In this document: positions 7,801 through 16,031 of the stretch, one piece after another
Numbering within the stretch: position 1 is the first letter of the stretch
Layout: each line of letters opens with the position of its first letter
Assembly (NCBI GenBank): GCA_964454745.1
Contig: CAYVUI010000049.1
Coordinates: 1-30,887 of the forward strand
Reading direction: 5' to 3'
DNA from: CAYVUI01 sp964454745
Lineage (GTDB): Bacteria > Planctomycetota > Phycisphaerae > Sedimentisphaerales > Anaerohalosphaeraceae
Length of the DNA: 30,887 nucleotides
Position numbers and translations under genes: made by a program
Notes under the pieces: generated by a model
The model's database searches: none
The model's input: only the letters and a program-made list of their open reading frames with translations
What the model was told of the DNA's origin: nothing

Positions 7801-10719
7801 TGCCGGCGGGCTAAGCGTAAGGTTTACCGTCACCATCTTCGGGCTGCCCAAAGCCTCGGGCGCGACGATGGAAAACTGCGCCGACTGGCTGCCGTACTGT
7901 GCCTGCGAAGGATCGATATGAATCGTCGCCGCCGTCTGCCCCGGCCCGGCAGCACCGCCCCCAGGGTCAAGGCTAAGCCAATCCGCACCCGCGGGGATAT
8001 CCGCCGTCCACAGGAACGGATCAAAACCGGTGTTCTGGATCGTAAGCGTGCGTGTCAGGGCGGGGCTTTCCTTGCCGAGATTGGTAATCGTATACGAGTA
8101 CGAGCCCAGCGAGAGCGCGGACTGCCCAATCTCCAGATCCACCGCAATCACGACCGGCGCGTTTCGCCCGGACGTATCGGTCACGGTAAGGTTCGCCTGC
8201 TGGGGTCCATAGCCGGCGGCATCGGTATCAATCGTCAGGCCGACAACCTGCGACTGCCCAAAGCCAAGGCTGCCCTGCGTCATATCCGCGATCAGCCACG
8301 GCTGGTCACTTGCCGCCTCCCAGTTGAGCGGAACCTGCCCGAGGTTGACAAGCGTAAGCTCCTGCGGCACAGGCGTTGCCGTCTTGCCCGGCAGGTTAAA
8401 AGCATATTCACGCTGGTTTGCAGGAACAAACAGCAGCGGCGCATCCGCACTGTAGTATTCCTGCGCACCCATATCAATCGTCGCAGCAAACCGCGGATCA
8501 CCGTCATAGTCCGTCTGCCCGGGCGGGTAGACCGTCGCCGGGTCGCCCGCGTTGATACACGGCGAAAGCGGTGACAAATTAAAGTCTCCGCCGGCGGCAT
8601 TGACAAAAAGCGGATCCGCATTAATATTCCCCTCCCCCGCGATATCCTGGCCGAACACACAGCAATGGTGAACATCCGCAGCGCCAACGATTTGTGCCCC
8701 CGATCCATTTGAAAAGATACCGTTCGCAATTTCCATCGCAACCGTCTGATCACAGTAAACCGCACCGTCTGCAGCCGAAGTATTTGCATAAAACGTACAG
8801 TTCTTAAGACTCGAGCCGTTATATAGCTGGTACACCGCGCCGCCCTTGTCCTGTGCCGTGTTATTGACAAAGATCGAATTGTCAATCGTGGCCGATGCAG
8901 AGACAAGGTACATCGCTCCGCCGTCCTGCGCCTGGTTGTTTTCAAATCGGCACGAATGAATCGCCGGGCTGGAGGCATCATTGTACATCCCGCCGCCTAA
9001 TGCATGAAGGCCCGAACCGTTCGCGTTACCCCCGGTGACGGTAAAACCGTCTAGCACTGCCGTTGCATCCAGGTTCAAACCCGCCGGGTGATAGAATACA
9101 TGGTAACAATTATCGCCCGAGAGAATCGTCGGGTTGCCCGCGATATTCCGCTGCGCAAGCTGGGTCTCGCCCCCGGCAAAGCCGCCGTAGAGTTCCACCT
9201 CGTTCTTTAGCCGAAAATGCCTGCCCCGGTCGCCGATACCCAGGCCGTAATCATCCGTGGGCGTATACGTCCCTGCGGCCACCCAGATTTTTTTACCCGC
9301 CGTCGCGGTATCAAGCGCATCTTCAAGCGAGGTAAACGCATCGCTCCAGGTATTTCCGTTGTTCGCACCCGTCGCCGAAGCATCCACGTAAATTACATCC
9401 GATGCATATTCATACGCCCCCATGTCCACGATATCCGAAAAGATCCGCTGCTTGCCCTCGATATCAAACGCCTCGGTTACGATTGCATTGTCACCGGTGT
9501 CAATACAAGGCGACGCCCCGCCCGGCCGCAGGTTATCGTCCTCGGTCCCGAACACATTGTCCGCCCCGTCCGCGTCCGCAAACTGCGGGTCCGCGTCCAG
9601 GTTGCCCCCGTCATCGCTGCCGAACGAAGAGTTCCACCCCGCGCTCGAACCGCACCCGGCAATATCACTGTGCGACACATGAATCAGCGACGCGCTGATG
9701 TACGCATACACCTCGTCCCCGCTACCGGCCGCCGCGTTGTTCCACAAAATCGAATTGCCAATCGTCACCGGTGCATAATAATCGCCGATCGCCCCGCCGT
9801 TTCGCCCCGCCGTATTGCCCGACAGCGTCGAGCTCATCAGCGTCGTACTGCTCTGGATCTCGCAGAAAATCGCCCCGCCGTCATTGACCGCGTCATTGCC
9901 CGAAAATACCGAATTCACAAAATCCGCGTCCGCGTTGGTTTTGCTCAGCACCGCGCCGCCGTTATTGCCCGCCGTATTGCCGATAAACATGCAGTTGACA
10001 AACCTCACATCGCTGTTGGAGTTATTGCACACCGCGCCGCCGCCGGCACCGGTCATGTTCCCGACAAACACGCAATCGCGAAACGCCGGCGTACTGTACG
10101 AGTCATTCAGCACCGCGCCGCCGTTATTGGACGCATAGTTATCCTCGAACCGGCAGTTCGCAACCGCCGGCCCCGCCGTAAAGTTGTACATCGCGCCGCC
10201 GTAGGTATGCCCGCCGAATGGAGACGTGCTGTTCGCCCGTCCGCCGCGAAGCGTAAAACCGTCCAGCACCGCCGAGCTGTCCAGCCCCAGCGACGAGGGA
10301 TGATAAAATACATGGTAACAGTTATCCGCCGCATCGCCCGGCGTGCCGATATCACCGGAGAGGATCGTCGCATTGCCCCCAACATCCCGCTGTTCGAGCA
10401 CGCTCTCGCCCCCGGCAAACCCGCCGTACACCGACACCCCGTTTTTCAAACGAAAGTGCCGCCCCCGGTCGCCCACACCCAAACCGTGGTCATTGCTGGG
10501 GGTATACGTTCCTGCCGCCACCCAGACCTGGTCGCCCGGCAAAGCCGCCGCCAGCGCAGACTCGAGCTGCGTATAGGCGTCGCCCCAGGAATTACCGGTA
10601 TTGCCTCCCGACGCACCGGCGTTTACATAAATGGTTCTTGCCGAAGACATGCCCGCCGCAACCAGCAGCAAAAGCGCAACAGCGACTACTCTCAATCTGT
10701 TCTTCCGGTTCCTGACCAT
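4807..10719 (-). CDS. Giant secreted beta-helix / Ig-like repeat / dockerin-like protein
   Basis: A 1970-residue exported protein of adhesin or scaffold type, with no catalytic domain recognised. A signal peptide (about 1-28, 'VVAVALLLLVAAGMSSA') leads into two homologous right-handed beta-helix halves, about 30-435 and 440-745. Each opens with 'IYV(N/D)A.A.G..(T/N)GN(S/T)W.DA' and carries Pmp-like 'GGA(V/M/I)' turns and the ending 'SPCI(D/N)(T/A)GD'. Seven tandem Ig-like modules of the BACON/ASH type (about 760-1490) follow. A third beta-helix starts at 'TIEEAVEAAENGDEVIL', and a bipartite dockerin-like region (about 1845-1910) carries 'DFNRDQQVNLVDFSML' and 'MDMNRDYMIGTADL'. The ATG at 10719 is chosen because GGAGG lies 5 bases upstream and a signal peptide follows; a longer frame back to a TTG at 10839 runs into the promoter. 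It converges on the GH43-like gene with a 23-base gap. Confidence 0.85.
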   Translation of the reverse strand: MVRNRKNRLRVVAVALLLLVAAGMSSARTIYVNAGASGGNTGNSWGDAYTQLESALAAALPGDQVWVAAGTYTPSNDHGLGVGDRGRHFRLKNGVSVYGGFAGGESVLEQRDVGGNATILSGDIGTPGDAADNCYHVFYHPSSLGLDSSAVLDGFTLRGGRANSTSPFGGHTYGGAMYNFTAGPAVANCRFEDNYASNNGGAVLNDSYSTPAFRDCVFVGNMTGAGGGAVCNNSNSDVRFVNCMFIGNTAGNNGGAVLSKTNADADFVNSVFSGNDAVNDGGAIFCEIQSSTTLMSSTLSGNTAGRNGGAIGDYYAPVTIGNSILWNNAAAGSGDEVYAYISASLIHVSHSDIAGCGSSAGWNSSFGSDDGGNLDADPQFADADGADNVFGTEDDNLRPGGASPCIDTGDNAIVTEAFDIEGKQRIFSDIVDMGAYEYASDVIYVDASATGANNGNTWSDAFTSLEDALDTATAGKKIWVAAGTYTPTDDYGLGIGDRGRHFRLKNEVELYGGFAGGETQLAQRNIAGNPTILSGDNCYHVFYHPAGLNLDATAVLDGFTVTGGNANGSGLHALGGGMYNDASSPAIHSCRFENNQAQDGGAMYLVSASATIDNSIFVNNTAQDKGGAVYQLYNGSSLKNCTFYANTSAADGAVYCDQTVAMEIANGIFSNGSGAQIVGAADVHHCCVFGQDIAGEGNINADPLFVNAAGGDFNLSPLSPCINAGDPATVYPPGQTDYDGDPRFAATIDMGAQEYYSADAPLLFVPANQREYAFNLPGKTATPVPQELTLVNLGQVPLNWEAASDQPWLIADMTQGSLGFGQSQVVGLTIDTDAAGYGPQQANLTVTDTSGRNAPVVIAVDLEIGQSALSLGSYSYTITNLGKESPALTRTLTIQNTGFDPFLWTADIPAGADWLSLDPGGGAAGPGQTAATIHIDPSQAQYGSQSAQFSIVAPEALGSPKMVTVNLTLSPPAMALSTNTFSFNAAGTEDTPAPQNLTIQNTGLDTLNWTITGADSCAWLSLNQESGSATSGNPSQVQVSVNPIAAGYGEHSCQLTVSAPDAENSPQVITVNFTVMPPVMAVSTNSVSFTAGSQDPPASKTFSISNTGTDSMNWTITGADACAWLSLNQESGSTTSGNSSTVEVAVNPAAVGYGQHSCQLTVSAPNAENSPQVITVHFEVTSAILSLSTNSLSFAAGPGETPAPKSFGITNTGTDTMSWSILGDESCPWLSLDRKSGQEGPNESTLVEVSVDPAGLGYGSHTCQLTVSAPDTQNSPQVVTVSLEVASPVLSVSTDTIDFASDGIIDIPASQEFTISNTGQGSLDWTISGCELTPWLTVSERTGQAGGGESTQVQLEVDPVAAGYGSHLCELIVSAPNADNSPQSVFVSLSVARPEIEVTVEQTEFESDMGSPQMSFTTLLMTSSNGDPVEYAIDSPCSWVSTIPASGESSFAFVTVMLNPAAADPYAVGFYECDLTITAESALNSPVIVPMNLHLYHPGQRHVPMEYPTIEEAVEAAENGDEVILQPGLYYGPGNRDIAVDKQITIRSVDPDDPEIVAQTTLLPGQYTSSFWFDNLDFAQASIEGLTFTNEPASPTYASAFYSSYATAPVVRNCVFRDFFTRYIVSGTSSSMTFEHCRFTNNRVNSVFTFNSQGTGDYRLILHNCLIADNDILDTGQTYSTNCIYLSRTSLEMENCTLADNRVHPGAPHLRFPGIYCSDGTIDLKNSIIWNNFDVFNMNLNKQIAISIPYLPEPEPMIHVSHCLIQNGIDQILFYDAGGTVTPNPAWIDWAEGNIDTDPLFAQNADDGGNGWIDNLFTPGINERENNIPGDYHLRSDSGRWLYEGYSAADFNRDQQVNLVDFSMLSAFWNAWYQDGQYRLCCFESCFTMDMNRDYMIGTADLGRLCRDYLQPREFGVWVLDAEFSPCIDAGDPADADWQNEPMPHGNLVNMGAYGGTGEASLSFAPADEP
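6240..8436 (-). repeat. Seven tandem Ig-like (BACON/ASH-type) modules of about 100 codons
   Basis: Inside the giant gene the same module recurs about seven times: a 'lSTN(T/S)(F/V/L)SF' strand, 'L.I.NTG.D.(L/M)NW(T/S)I', 'CAWLSLNQESGS', 'V.VNP...GYG.HSCQLTVSAP(D/N)AENSPQVITV'. Modules 3, 4 and 5 (about 7815-6860) are the closest to each other at both protein and DNA level, suggesting recent unequal duplication. BACON/ASH-type domains are commonly glycan- or protein-binding spacers in surface enzymes; the role here is inferred. Confidence 0.8.
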
Positions 10720-10724
10720 CGTGT

Positions 10725-10729
10725 CCTCC
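10725..10729 (-). promoter_or_regulatory. Ribosome binding site that fixes the start of the giant beta-helix gene
   Basis: On the minus strand GGAGG stands 5 bases before the ATG at 10719. No comparable site precedes the earlier in-frame starts, and a signal peptide begins right after this ATG. Confidence 0.75.
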
Positions 10730-10838
10730 GAACTAAATACAGACATACCCCACTCGGGGCGTAAAGGGATCATTCCTTGATCGGGTCTTTTAACCTGTAG
10801 TGGGAGAACAAATCGGAGCTCCCCTATTCGCGAACGCA

Positions 10839-10867
10839 ACTATAGCATAAAATACACGATTTAGCAA
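10839..10867 (-). promoter_or_regulatory. Sigma70-type promoter of the giant beta-helix gene
   Basis: Minus-strand TTGCTA (complement of 10862-10867), a 17-base spacer and TATAGT (10839-10844) form a good -35/-10 pair. Transcription would start near 10832, giving a leader of about 113 bases before the ATG at 10719. The leader holds three short stem-loops: arms 10802-10806 with 10819-10823, 10768-10772 with 10778-10782, and 10748-10751 with 10756-10759. Confidence 0.7.
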
Positions 10868-10890
10868 GAAAAAAGCGGAAAGATTTAACA

Positions 10891-10918
10891 GAATCCCCCT
10901 GTGCACTGCCTGGGATTC
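10891..10918 (-). terminator. Possible terminator after the regulatory operon
   Basis: GAATCCC (10891-10897) pairs perfectly with GGGATTC (10912-10918), about 20 bases beyond the response regulator stop codon and before the next promoter. On the minus strand the T-rich stretch after the stem is broken up, so termination strength is uncertain. Confidence 0.4.
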
Positions 10919-10937
10919 ATGCCCCCCGGGGTCGGGT

Positions 10938-11543
10938 TTATTTACTCGTTAAACCCAGTTCAAGTGCGTTTTTAATCAATTCCGCCGTGGTATTGGCATT
11001 GAGTTTACTCAGAATCCGCCGCCGGTGATTCTCAATCGTACGAATCGAACGTGAAAACTCCGCCGCGATTTCCTTGTTCGTCTTGCCTGACGTGATCCTG
11101 TGCAGAATCTTCATCTCCGCCGCCGTCAGCGGGGTATGCGCAAACGCATTCGCCGACCGGCTCTCCTCCAGCAGGTCATTGACCGCCGCCATGAAAAACT
11201 CCTCGTCCAGCGGTTTCTCGATAAAATCGCTCGCCCCCGCCTTCAGGGCCCGCACTGCCATAGGGATGTCACCGTAACCGGTAATCAGCAGCACCGGCAT
11301 CTTGGGATGGATTTCCTTGAGGTCACTAAGCAGCTCGATCCCGTTGGCCCCCCCGCCGCCAAGGTTCACATCGGTAATCACCAGGTCCGGATACGTACGG
11401 GATGCTCTTTTCAGGCAGTCCGCGGCGTTTTCAAAGGTTTCAATCGAGGCATTGTCAAGCTGTTCCAAAGACCCTGTCAGTGCAGCGAGAACCGCCGGCT
11501 CGTCATCTACGAGGTAAATTTTGAGCTTTTTTCTGTATTCCAC
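10938..11543 (-). CDS. FixJ/NarL-type response regulator
   Basis: A 201-residue two-component response regulator. The receiver domain (about residues 6-125) shows the acidic pocket Asp13-Asp14 ('YLVDDEP'), the phosphoacceptor Asp58 ('DLVITDVNLG'), Thr88 ('LLITGYGD') and Lys110 ('DFIEKPLD'). A LuxR/GerE-type helix-turn-helix (about 137-198) carries 'LTAAEMKILHRITSGKTNKEIA' and 'RTIENHRRRILSKL', so it should bind DNA when phosphorylated. Translation starts at GTG 11543, with AGGA a few bases upstream. It lies 40 bases downstream of the multi-PAS kinase in the same orientation and is its likely partner. Its targets are unknown; the giant beta-helix gene next door is the nearest candidate. Confidence 0.92.
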   Translation of the reverse strand: MEYRKKLKIYLVDDEPAVLAALTGSLEQLDNASIETFENAADCLKRASRTYPDLVITDVNLGGGGANGIELLSDLKEIHPKMPVLLITGYGDIPMAVRALKAGASDFIEKPLDEEFFMAAVNDLLEESRSANAFAHTPLTAAEMKILHRITSGKTNKEIAAEFSRSIRTIENHRRRILSKLNANTTAELIKNALELGLTSK

Positions 11544-11583
11544 TTTTCCTGTATCCTCATATTTCCGCCGGGTCCGTTGGCGT

Positions 11584-14500
11584 TCACGGGAAATATATAC
11601 TAAATGTCATGCCCTGTCCAGATAAATTCTGGGTTTTTATCTTCGCGCCGTATTTCTGAGCAATCCTTTCCAAAATAGAAAGTCCAAGGCCCGTACCCTT
11701 TTGCGGAGGCTTGGTCGTAAAGAAGGGTTCAAAGATTCTTGGATACAATTCATCGTCTATACCCCCGCAGTTGTCAGATACCTGCAGTAACAGTTGTTGT
11801 TTCTCTCTTTTCAGGTGTATGTCAATCAGGGCAGACTTCCTGTCTTCCGCCGCCTGGATCGAGTTCTGGATCAGCACAAAAAGAATCTGCTCGATATCCG
11901 ACGGGCTGGCTTCATACGTCAGATCGTTCTTTTCGATATGCAGCTTGAGTTTGATATTTCTCGCCCTAGTCATTTCCTGCAAAGCTGTCACCAGCCGTTT
12001 CGCGATATCGTTCAGATGCACCGTCTGCGTCCTGTCGATCTCGGATTTATGCGCAAAATCACGAAAATGCTTAATGATATCGTCAGCCCGGGTCACTTCA
12101 GTAAGTGAATACGAAAGCTTGTCCATCGCTGTCTTGAGCTGCCGGGGCTTGTTCTTCAGGTGCCGCAGCGACTGCTGAAGATACAACTGGATCACCGTCA
12201 ATGGCTGGTTGAGTTCATGCGCCAGCGTTGCGCTAAGCGTACCGATCGATGCAAGCTGTTCCACCCGGCGAATCCGGTCCTGGTACTGCCGGAGCTGCTG
12301 CTGGGCCTTGCGCTGCTGAGTAACATCCCGTGCAAAAATAGCCACACGGAAGATGTTGCCCTCAGGGTCCTGTACCGGGTAAATATGATTCTCAAAGATA
12401 CGGTTGTCGCGTGTGTCTTCAAATGAAAGCACTTGTTTGGCATCGACAGCCTGGCGGTACTTCTCCATCCGGCCGGCGGCTACTTGTTTATCCGAAATTA
12501 AATCTGAAAAATTATAACCGCTTAGATCCTGGTTTTCATATCCCATGCTCTTTGCGGCCGCGGCATTTGAGGTAATGACCTTACCCTCCGTGTCGAGCAA
12601 AATCACCACATCCTGGATGGCATCAAGCAGTACACGAGCCGTCTCCTCGCTCTCGCGAAGCGCCGAGGCAAAACGCGTCCGCTGAATCACGCTGCCGACC
12701 TGCGAACCAATCGCCTCGATCGCATTAATCTCATGCCTCTCGATGGCTGTCTGCGTACGTGAGGCGACATTGAGTGTTCCCAGGTACGTCTCCCCGTGCA
12801 TGATCGGGGCAATACAGAAAGCTTTGTACTCTTCCTGTTCAACCATCCGTGAGGCCTGAAAATATTGCCGGGCATCTCCCGAGATCGTCTCTCCGTTTGT
12901 TGTCGCCTGCATCGCAGGGTGATCCAGCGGTATCGAGGAAAATTCACTGAGAAACCCCGGGCTCAAATTACGATAAGCGGCAATATCGAGAGCCGTTTCA
13001 TTCGCCAGGTAAATTCCGCTGATGTCGATGCCTTCAATCTCCATGATGGCGTCCAGGATGATCTCAAATGCCTCCTGCGGCGTCTCGACGGCGTTAAGCT
13101 GGACACTCAAATCCCGCTGGAGCAGGATAAAGTTCTCAATCTTGATCCGCTCCGAAATGTCCCGCGTCGAAACAAGCATTCGATAAGGATGGCCATCTTC
13201 GTCTCGAATCAGCCGGGCCGTCGTTTCCACCCAGAACGTCGAGCCATCCTTCTTTTTCAGCCGGTACCGAAGCCCCTCGATGGTCCCCTGTTCCATAATT
13301 TTGCTGAACTGTGCTGCCAGTGCCTCATGTTCCTCAGGCAGTGTAAATTTCATCGCCGGCTGGCCAATCGTTTCCTCGACCGTCCATCCGGTAACCCTCT
13401 CCCACGAAGGGCTGACATACTCGATCGTATCTTCGAGGGTAAACAGCGCAATGACATCCGTGATATGCTCAGCCAGCATCCGGTACTTCCGCTCCGATTC
13501 CGTAAGCTGAGCCGTGCGGACCTGCACCTGCTCTTCCAACTGATCATGCATCGCCAGCAGAGATTGCTCAAGTTCCTTGCGATCCGTGATATCCATCACC
13601 GCACCCACCCCCCGCAGCAGGTTGTCCTGCGGGTCATACATCATCGTCACAGAGTCACTGAACCATCGGTAGGTCCCCGACTTCGTCTTGAAGCGATATT
13701 CAAGGTTCAACATACTCTGGTCATTTTTGCGAGACCTTTGAGCTTCCGTAAGCTGTTGATTGATATCGCTCCAGTCCTCGGGATGAATCCGGCTGTGCAT
13801 AAAATCAATAGGATGACTGAGCACCTCCGACGAATCATACCCGGAAAAGGTTTTCACTGAATCACTGATGTAGTCGTATCGATCCTCCGCAAAGTTAATT
13901 CGGTACAGGATCTGCTGGCCCGTATTCAGGGCTTCCGTAAACTGTGCCTCTTTCTCGCGAAGCTGCTCTTCCATTTCCTTGCGCTCCGTGATATCCAGAA
14001 CCGCGCCGATCCCCCGCAGCAGGTTCCCCTCGTTGTCATACACAAGCGTCCCCCAGTCGCTGAACCATCGGTACTGCCCGTTTTTATTACGGTGCCGATA
14101 TTCCAGGTGTACCTTCGATACATTGTTCTTCCGCTTGCGCTGCGCCGCTTCCATGCGCCGGTTGATCTCCGTCCAGTCGTCGGGATGGATCAGCTCCATC
14201 GCCGCCTCCGGGCCGCGGTTGCGCAGCACTTCCGGATCATACCCGGTCATCTCCCGCACCGACTCACTGAGATAATCATACTTGCCCGTCTCAAAATTCA
14301 GACGGTACAAAATCTGCTGGCTCGCCCCCAGCGCCTCCATAAACAAGGCCTCCTTCTCACGGAGCTGCTCCTCCATTTCACGCCGAGGCGTGATATCGCG
14401 AATCGTACCGGTAATAAACCTCTCCCCCGTATTCGGATCAACATACCGCGACTTTTTCGTTGCGATGTAATGTTTCTTTCCGTGCCAGGTAATCTCCTCT

Positions 14501-15198
14501 TCGTTAACATCCGTAATGCCTGTCCGCAAAACATGGTCATCCCTCTGCCAGAAGACGTCCGCCTGCTCTTTGGGAAAATAATCATAGTCCGTCTTGCCGA
14601 CGATCTGCTCGGCCGTGCCCCCGATCATCTGAAAACCGATATCGTTGAGCATCACCCAGCGATGGTTCTGGTCCTTGATAAAGAACGGGTCCTCCAGCGC
14701 ATTGACACACTGCTGCAAAAATTCGTCCGAACGCCGCGCCTGGTGTTCCGCTTTTTTCTGCGCCGAGATATCGTATGCCGATCCGGCCACCCGCTCGATT
14801 TCGCCTGCATCGTCCACATACAGCGTCCAGCAGTCCCGCACCCAGCACCATGTCCCGTCTTTTCGCTTCCGCCGATATTCAGTCACCTTCTCACAGCAGC
14901 CCCCGTGTCTTCTGGCGTACCCCAGCGCGTCCTCCGTCTGCTCCTGGATCACCTTCAGGTCCTCCGGATGAAACTGCCCCAGGGACTGCTCCAGGCTCAG
15001 CGACATAATCTCTTCCGCGCTGTAACCGAGGATGTTCTTGATGCTCTTGCTCACATAGTCGTATTTTTGGGTCTTAAAATTCAGCGAGTAAATAACATTG
15101 ATCCCGTTATCGAGCAGCTCACGAAAACGCTTTTGATACTCCTCCAGTGTCCACCGGCCAACAGGATCGTATGTGTGGTTGTCCCCTTTGCCGGCCAT
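11584..15198 (-). CDS. Multi-PAS/GAF hybrid-free sensor histidine kinase
   Basis: A 1204-residue histidine kinase with no signal peptide or membrane segment visible, so probably a cytoplasmic sensor. Approximate order: PAS1 (20-145), PAS2 (150-265), PAS3 (285-400), PAS4 (420-540), PAS5 (575-690), GAF (690-840), PAS6 (850-960), HisKA (968-1045) and HATPase (1080-1204). PAS1, PAS3, PAS4 and PAS5 have PAC endings such as 'GAVLDITERKEMEEQLREKE', and PAS3 and PAS4 are near-duplicates. The phosphoacceptor is His994 in 'LAHELNQPL'. The ATP site shows an N box ('LIQNSIQAAED'), 'DNCGGI' and 'GTGLGLSI'. ATG 15198 is preferred over the in-frame TTG at 15204 because GAGG lies about 8 bases upstream. It starts 2 bases after the repressor gene and precedes the response regulator. 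Confidence 0.92.
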   Translation of the reverse strand: MAGKGDNHTYDPVGRWTLEEYQKRFRELLDNGINVIYSLNFKTQKYDYVSKSIKNILGYSAEEIMSLSLEQSLGQFHPEDLKVIQEQTEDALGYARRHGGCCEKVTEYRRKRKDGTWCWVRDCWTLYVDDAGEIERVAGSAYDISAQKKAEHQARRSDEFLQQCVNALEDPFFIKDQNHRWVMLNDIGFQMIGGTAEQIVGKTDYDYFPKEQADVFWQRDDHVLRTGITDVNEEEITWHGKKHYIATKKSRYVDPNTGERFITGTIRDITPRREMEEQLREKEALFMEALGASQQILYRLNFETGKYDYLSESVREMTGYDPEVLRNRGPEAAMELIHPDDWTEINRRMEAAQRKRKNNVSKVHLEYRHRNKNGQYRWFSDWGTLVYDNEGNLLRGIGAVLDITERKEMEEQLREKEAQFTEALNTGQQILYRINFAEDRYDYISDSVKTFSGYDSSEVLSHPIDFMHSRIHPEDWSDINQQLTEAQRSRKNDQSMLNLEYRFKTKSGTYRWFSDSVTMMYDPQDNLLRGVGAVMDITDRKELEQSLLAMHDQLEEQVQVRTAQLTESERKYRMLAEHITDVIALFTLEDTIEYVSPSWERVTGWTVEETIGQPAMKFTLPEEHEALAAQFSKIMEQGTIEGLRYRLKKKDGSTFWVETTARLIRDEDGHPYRMLVSTRDISERIKIENFILLQRDLSVQLNAVETPQEAFEIILDAIMEIEGIDISGIYLANETALDIAAYRNLSPGFLSEFSSIPLDHPAMQATTNGETISGDARQYFQASRMVEQEEYKAFCIAPIMHGETYLGTLNVASRTQTAIERHEINAIEAIGSQVGSVIQRTRFASALRESEETARVLLDAIQDVVILLDTEGKVITSNAAAAKSMGYENQDLSGYNFSDLISDKQVAAGRMEKYRQAVDAKQVLSFEDTRDNRIFENHIYPVQDPEGNIFRVAIFARDVTQQRKAQQQLRQYQDRIRRVEQLASIGTLSATLAHELNQPLTVIQLYLQQSLRHLKNKPRQLKTAMDKLSYSLTEVTRADDIIKHFRDFAHKSEIDRTQTVHLNDIAKRLVTALQEMTRARNIKLKLHIEKNDLTYEASPSDIEQILFVLIQNSIQAAEDRKSALIDIHLKREKQQLLLQVSDNCGGIDDELYPRIFEPFFTTKPPQKGTGLGLSILERIAQKYGAKIKTQNLSGQGMTFSIYFP

Positions 15199-15200
15199 CG

Positions 15201-15989
15201 TCAAAGCCTCTCAAATTTGAAGATCGCGCGGTAAATGCCGGTAATTCGATGGGGATCGATCGATTGAGGAGGATACCTGGGATTTCGCGGCTTGAGCGTG
15301 ATCGTTTTCGGTTGGTTGACATCCGGATCAAAGTACACCTGCTTAAACGCGGTCTCATGCGGCTCGTCAAACCGAACCAGGCAGTCATCCCCGTTTTTTA
15401 CCGGCGTATTGGGCGAAAAGACTACGATATTTCCCTCCATGAAGCGCGGCTCCATCGAGTCGCCAACCACCCGCAGCGCAAAGGCGTTCTCATCATTGAC
15501 ATCCGGGCACCGCACATAGTCATCCGCATAGCCCACCGGGTGGCCCATATCGTCAAACGCCTGCGGATATCCCGCCGACACCTTATTGAGAATCGGCACC
15601 AGCCGACCCTGCTCGATGCGGGCCCCGGCCGATTCGGTATCAAGCTCCTCGGCGGCAATCATATCGCCAATCGCGGACGCCGCCTGCCCCGGAGCGGACA
15701 TCTGCCTGATAATCCGGCGGTACTGCCGGTTCTGGGCACCAATGGTCTCGTACTCCTTGCGGATATCCCGCGGCATCCGCTGGAGCTGGGCCATATGCAC
15801 CAGTTCCCCGGGCTCAAATCCAAGTATCCGCTCCAGCTTCCGCAGTAGCTTCTCACTCGGCGGATTCTTCACCTTACCCGTCTCCACCGTAGACAAATAC
15901 GGCTTGGAGTATCCGGTTTTTGCCGACACCTCGTCCAGCGTGAGACTCAGCGCCTCCCTGCGTTTCCGTAATAATCTGCCAAGAGTCAT
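15201..15989 (-). CDS. XRE/S24 LexA- or CI-type self-cleaving repressor
   Basis: A 262-residue transcription regulator. The N-terminal HTH_XRE domain (about 4-60) carries 'LTLDEVSAKTGYSKPYLSTVETGK'. The C-terminal S24 domain has the candidate autocleavage bond Ala139-Gly140 ('NKVSAGYPQ') and the Ser178/Lys216 dyad ('VVGDSMEP', 'ETAFKQVYF'), with spacings like those of LexA and phage CI. This predicts repression relieved by self-cleavage, though what triggers it here is unknown. It heads an operon with the multi-PAS kinase and response regulator, an unusual association, with no phage genes nearby. The ATG at 15989 sits about where the promoter predicts transcription to start; an in-frame TTG at 16010 lies upstream of the -10 element and cannot be used from it. 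Confidence 0.88.
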   Translation of the reverse strand: MTLGRLLRKRREALSLTLDEVSAKTGYSKPYLSTVETGKVKNPPSEKLLRKLERILGFEPGELVHMAQLQRMPRDIRKEYETIGAQNRQYRRIIRQMSAPGQAASAIGDMIAAEELDTESAGARIEQGRLVPILNKVSAGYPQAFDDMGHPVGYADDYVRCPDVNDENAFALRVVGDSMEPRFMEGNIVVFSPNTPVKNGDDCLVRFDEPHETAFKQVYFDPDVNQPKTITLKPRNPRYPPQSIDPHRITGIYRAIFKFERL

Positions 15990-15995
15990 GCCGGC

Positions 15996-16024
15996 AATAT
16001 ACCACAACACGACAAAAAATGCAA
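15996..16024 (-). promoter_or_regulatory. Promoter of the repressor-kinase-regulator operon (leaderless)
   Basis: Minus-strand TTGCAT (16019-16024), a 17-base spacer and TATATT (15996-16001) form a strong -35/-10 pair. The -10 ends only 6 bases before the ATG at 15989, so the predicted transcript starts at or next to the start codon and has no room for a Shine-Dalgarno sequence. Confidence 0.7.
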
Positions 16025-16031
16025 GGATTTT

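Noticed and set aside
6240..8436. Regular spacing suggesting a CRISPR-like array
   Set aside because: The period is about 300 bases, in frame, and encodes Ig-like protein modules.
9217..10764. A 515-codon open frame on the + strand opposite the giant beta-helix gene
   Set aside because: It is antisense to a well-supported secreted protein, is rich in Arg and Pro with no domain, and is explained by high GC content and the repeat structure.
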